A stretch of DNA of 64,000 nt from an uncultured Erythrobacter sp. (lineage in GTDB: Bacteria; Pseudomonadota; Alphaproteobacteria; Sphingomonadales; Sphingomonadaceae), in contig NZ_CANLMB010000001.1 in assembly GCF_947492365.1 (NCBI RefSeq), positions 1,602,874-1,666,873 of the forward strand, read 5' to 3'. A model generated the notes under the pieces. That model did not search any database and was not told the DNA's origin. It was given only the letters and a program-made list of their open reading frames with translations. Below, piece by piece: positions 62,335 through 64,000 of this stretch (the first letter of the stretch is position 1; every line of letters starts with the position of its first letter). The position numbers and the translations under genes were made by a program.

Positions 62335-64000
62335 TCAGCTATCCCGCCGGCCCTCGATCAAACGCTCAACCAGCGAGGGATCAGCCAGCGTCGAGGTATC
62401 GCCCAGCGAGCCGTAATCATTCTCCGCGACCTTGCGCAAAATGCGGCGCATGATCTTGCCAGAGCGTGTCTTGGGCAGGCCGTCGGTGAATTGGATGTGG
62501 TCCGGCGTTGCAATCGGCCCGATCTCCTTGCGCACATGCGCGCGCAACTCCTGATAGAGTTCGTCCGAACCCTCCTCGCCCGCGTTCAAAGTGACATAGC
62601 AATAGATGCCCTGCCCCTTGATATCGTGCGGATAGCCGACCACGGCGGCCTCAGCGACGAGGTCGTGCAGCACCAGCGCGCTTTCAACCTCGGCGGTGCC
62701 CATGCGGTGGCCCGAGACGTTGATGACATCGTCCACGCGGCCGGTGATCCAGTAATAGCCATCGCCATCGCGCTTGCAGCCATCGCCGGTGAAGTACTTG
62801 CCTTGGTAGGTGCTGAAATAGGTCTGTTCGAAACGCTCGTGATCGCCGTAGACGCTGCGCGCCTGACCCGGCCACGAATGCGTGATGCAGAGGTTCCCCT
62901 CGGTTGCGCCTTCCAAGACGGCGCCCTCATTATCGACCAGCTGCGGGCGGATGCCGAACATTGGCAGGCCTGCACTGCCGGGCTTCATGTCATGCGCACC
63001 CGGGAGCGTGGTGATCATGCAGCCGCCGGTCTCGGTCTGCCACCATGTGTCGATGATCGGGCAGCGGCCCTCGCCCACAACGTCGAAATACCAGCGCCAG
63101 GCCTCGGGATTGATCGGCTCGCCCACGCTGCCGAGCAAGCGGATCGAACTGCGGTCGCGGCTGGTCACAAATTCGTCACCTTCGCGCATCAGCGCGCGGA
63201 TCGCGGTGGGCGCGGTATAGAGGATGTTGACCCTATGCTTGGCCACAACGTCCCAGAACCGCCCGAAATCGGGATAGTTGGGAACGCCTTCAAAGACGAT
63301 GCTGGTCGCCCCGTTCATCAACGGGCCGTAGACGATGTAGGAGTGCCCCGTGACCCAGCCGATATCGGCGGTGCACCAGTATATCTCGCCATCTTCATAG
63401 TCGAAGATCGCGTCGAATGTCGTCGCGGTCCACACGCCGTAACCGCCGGTTGTGTGGAGCACGCCCTTGGGCTTTCCGGTCGATCCGGAAGTGTAGAGGA
63501 TGAACAGCGGGTCTTCGGCGGCCATTTCCTCGCATGGGCAATCGGCGTCGGACTTAACTTCGTGGAACCAGTGATCGCGTCCCTCCACCATCGGGACGTC
63601 GAGGCCGGTATGTTTGATGACGAGCACACCGCTAACCTCCACGCCATCACGTTCAAGCGCGGCATCGACATTGGCTTTCAGAGGCACGCTTTTGGTCCCG
63701 CGAAGGCCTTCATCAGCGGTGACGACAAAGCGGCTTTCGCAATCGGTGATCCGTCCCGCCAGCGCGTCGGGAGAGAAACCGCCAAACACCACCGAATGGA
63801 TCGCGCCCAGCCGCGCGCAGGCGAGCATCGCGGTCACGCCCTCGACGATATTGGGCATGTAGATCGTCACCCGCTCGCCTTTGCTCACACCAATGGCTTT
63901 GAGCGCGTTGGCCATCTCGACCACTTCGGCAAATAGCTGCGCGTAGCTGAGGCTGCGCGAAGGGGTCGCGGGGTCGTCAGGCTCGAAAATGATCGCGGGT
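62335..64000 (-). CDS. acs: Acetyl-CoA synthetase (5' end outside window)
   Basis: The 3' part of acs, 555 codons visible; the frame stays open to the window edge, and about 90 N-terminal residues are missing. Motifs: ATP-loop [52 protein letters not shown], and the acetylation-controlled lysine in [17 protein letters not shown]. It activates acetate to acetyl-CoA. Lys acetylation at the GK motif is known to inactivate the family. Confidence 0.96.
   Translation of the reverse strand, partial: PAIIFEPDDPATPSRSLSYAQLFAEVVEMANALKAIGVSKGERVTIYMPNIVEGVTAMLACARLGAIHSVVFGGFSPDALAGRITDCESRFVVTADEGLRGTKSVPLKANVDAALERDGVEVSGVLVIKHTGLDVPMVEGRDHWFHEVKSDADCPCEEMAAEDPLFILYTSGSTGKPKGVLHTTGGYGVWTATTFDAIFDYEDGEIYWCTADIGWVTGHSYIVYGPLMNGATSIVFEGVPNYPDFGRFWDVVAKHRVNILYTAPTAIRALMREGDEFVTSRDRSSIRLLGSVGEPINPEAWRWYFDVVGEGRCPIIDTWWQTETGGCMITTLPGAHDMKPGSAGLPMFGIRPQLVDNEGAVLEGATEGNLCITHSWPGQARSVYGDHERFEQTYFSTYQGKYFTGDGCKRDGDGYYWITGRVDDVINVSGHRMGTAEVESALVLHDLVAEAAVVGYPHDIKGQGIYCYVTLNAGEEGSDELYQELRAHVRKEIGPIATPDHIQFTDGLPKTRSGKIMRRILRKVAENDYGSLGDTSTLADPSLVERLIEGRRDS

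Noticed and set aside
62233..63936. 567-codon open frame antisense to acs
   Set aside because: Opposite strand of a strongly recognised acetyl-CoA synthetase; no motif, no ribosome-binding site, mirror composition.

Overview
The window is a dense, high-GC chromosomal segment of an alphaproteobacterium, most likely a sphingomonad of the Erythrobacteraceae type. This is inferred from the rimP-nusA-YlxR-infB-rbfA order, a DUF1476 (ATPase zeta-type) protein, crtW/crtZ ketocarotenoid genes, an alphaproteobacterial BolA/Grx4 pair and the psp locus. Most neighbouring genes overlap by 1-4 bases. I found no transposase, integrase, prophage or CRISPR array. One tRNA gene, tRNA-Arg(UCU), is present.

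Layout. 1-4191 (+): galactose operon with the end of a GH36 alpha-galactosidase, glpD, galT and galK. 4208-7931: M50 protease, thymidine kinase, AbgT transporter, YceI protein. 8049-15036 (-): rbfA, DUF1697, thioesterase, infB, YlxR-like, nusA, rimP (transcribed from rimP). 15243-17336 (-): arsR-arsI, two PilZ proteins, a small membrane protein. 17477-23147: a greatly expanded phage-shock locus. pspF is divergent from a near-consensus sigma-54 promoter that drives a 55-aa membrane protein, pspA (with an in-frame upstream extension), pspB, pspC, and then eight tandem small one-TM coiled-coil proteins that share a PspB/PspC-like C-terminal module. 23188-28190: SufE, a YbaN-GNAT fusion, two small paralogous unknowns, crtZ/crtW, an exported unknown, an acyl-CoA thioesterase. 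28314-34921 (+): leuC, a 50-aa micro-ORF, leuD, quinone reductase, DUF1476, BolA, Grx4, Nudix, tRNA-Arg, queuosine precursor transporter.

34925-46630 (-): a type IV secretion operon (virB1-2-3-4-6-9-10-11) whose last gene overlaps ppk, followed by ppx, so secretion and polyphosphate genes appear to form one 11.7-kb unit. virB5, virB7, virB8 and virD4 were not found. 46721-51742: aldo/keto reductase, SDR, exported unknown, acyl-CoA dehydrogenase, ferredoxin-NADP reductase. 51852-55686: an iron ABC importer with a palindromic Fur-like site. 55690-64000: cytochrome c, DUF1499 protein, CDP-alcohol phosphatidyltransferase, nucleoside transporter, a VTT-flavoprotein fusion, a second flavoprotein, and the 3' part of acetyl-CoA synthetase.

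The most novel-looking system is the psp locus. The proteins appear to be membrane-anchored, cytoplasmic coiled-coil paralogs made from a repeated C-terminal module on different membrane anchors. They are translationally coupled, and their position downstream of the sigma-54 promoter suggests they are co-induced with PspA. The second point of interest is the coupling of the partial type IV secretion operon to ppk-ppx.
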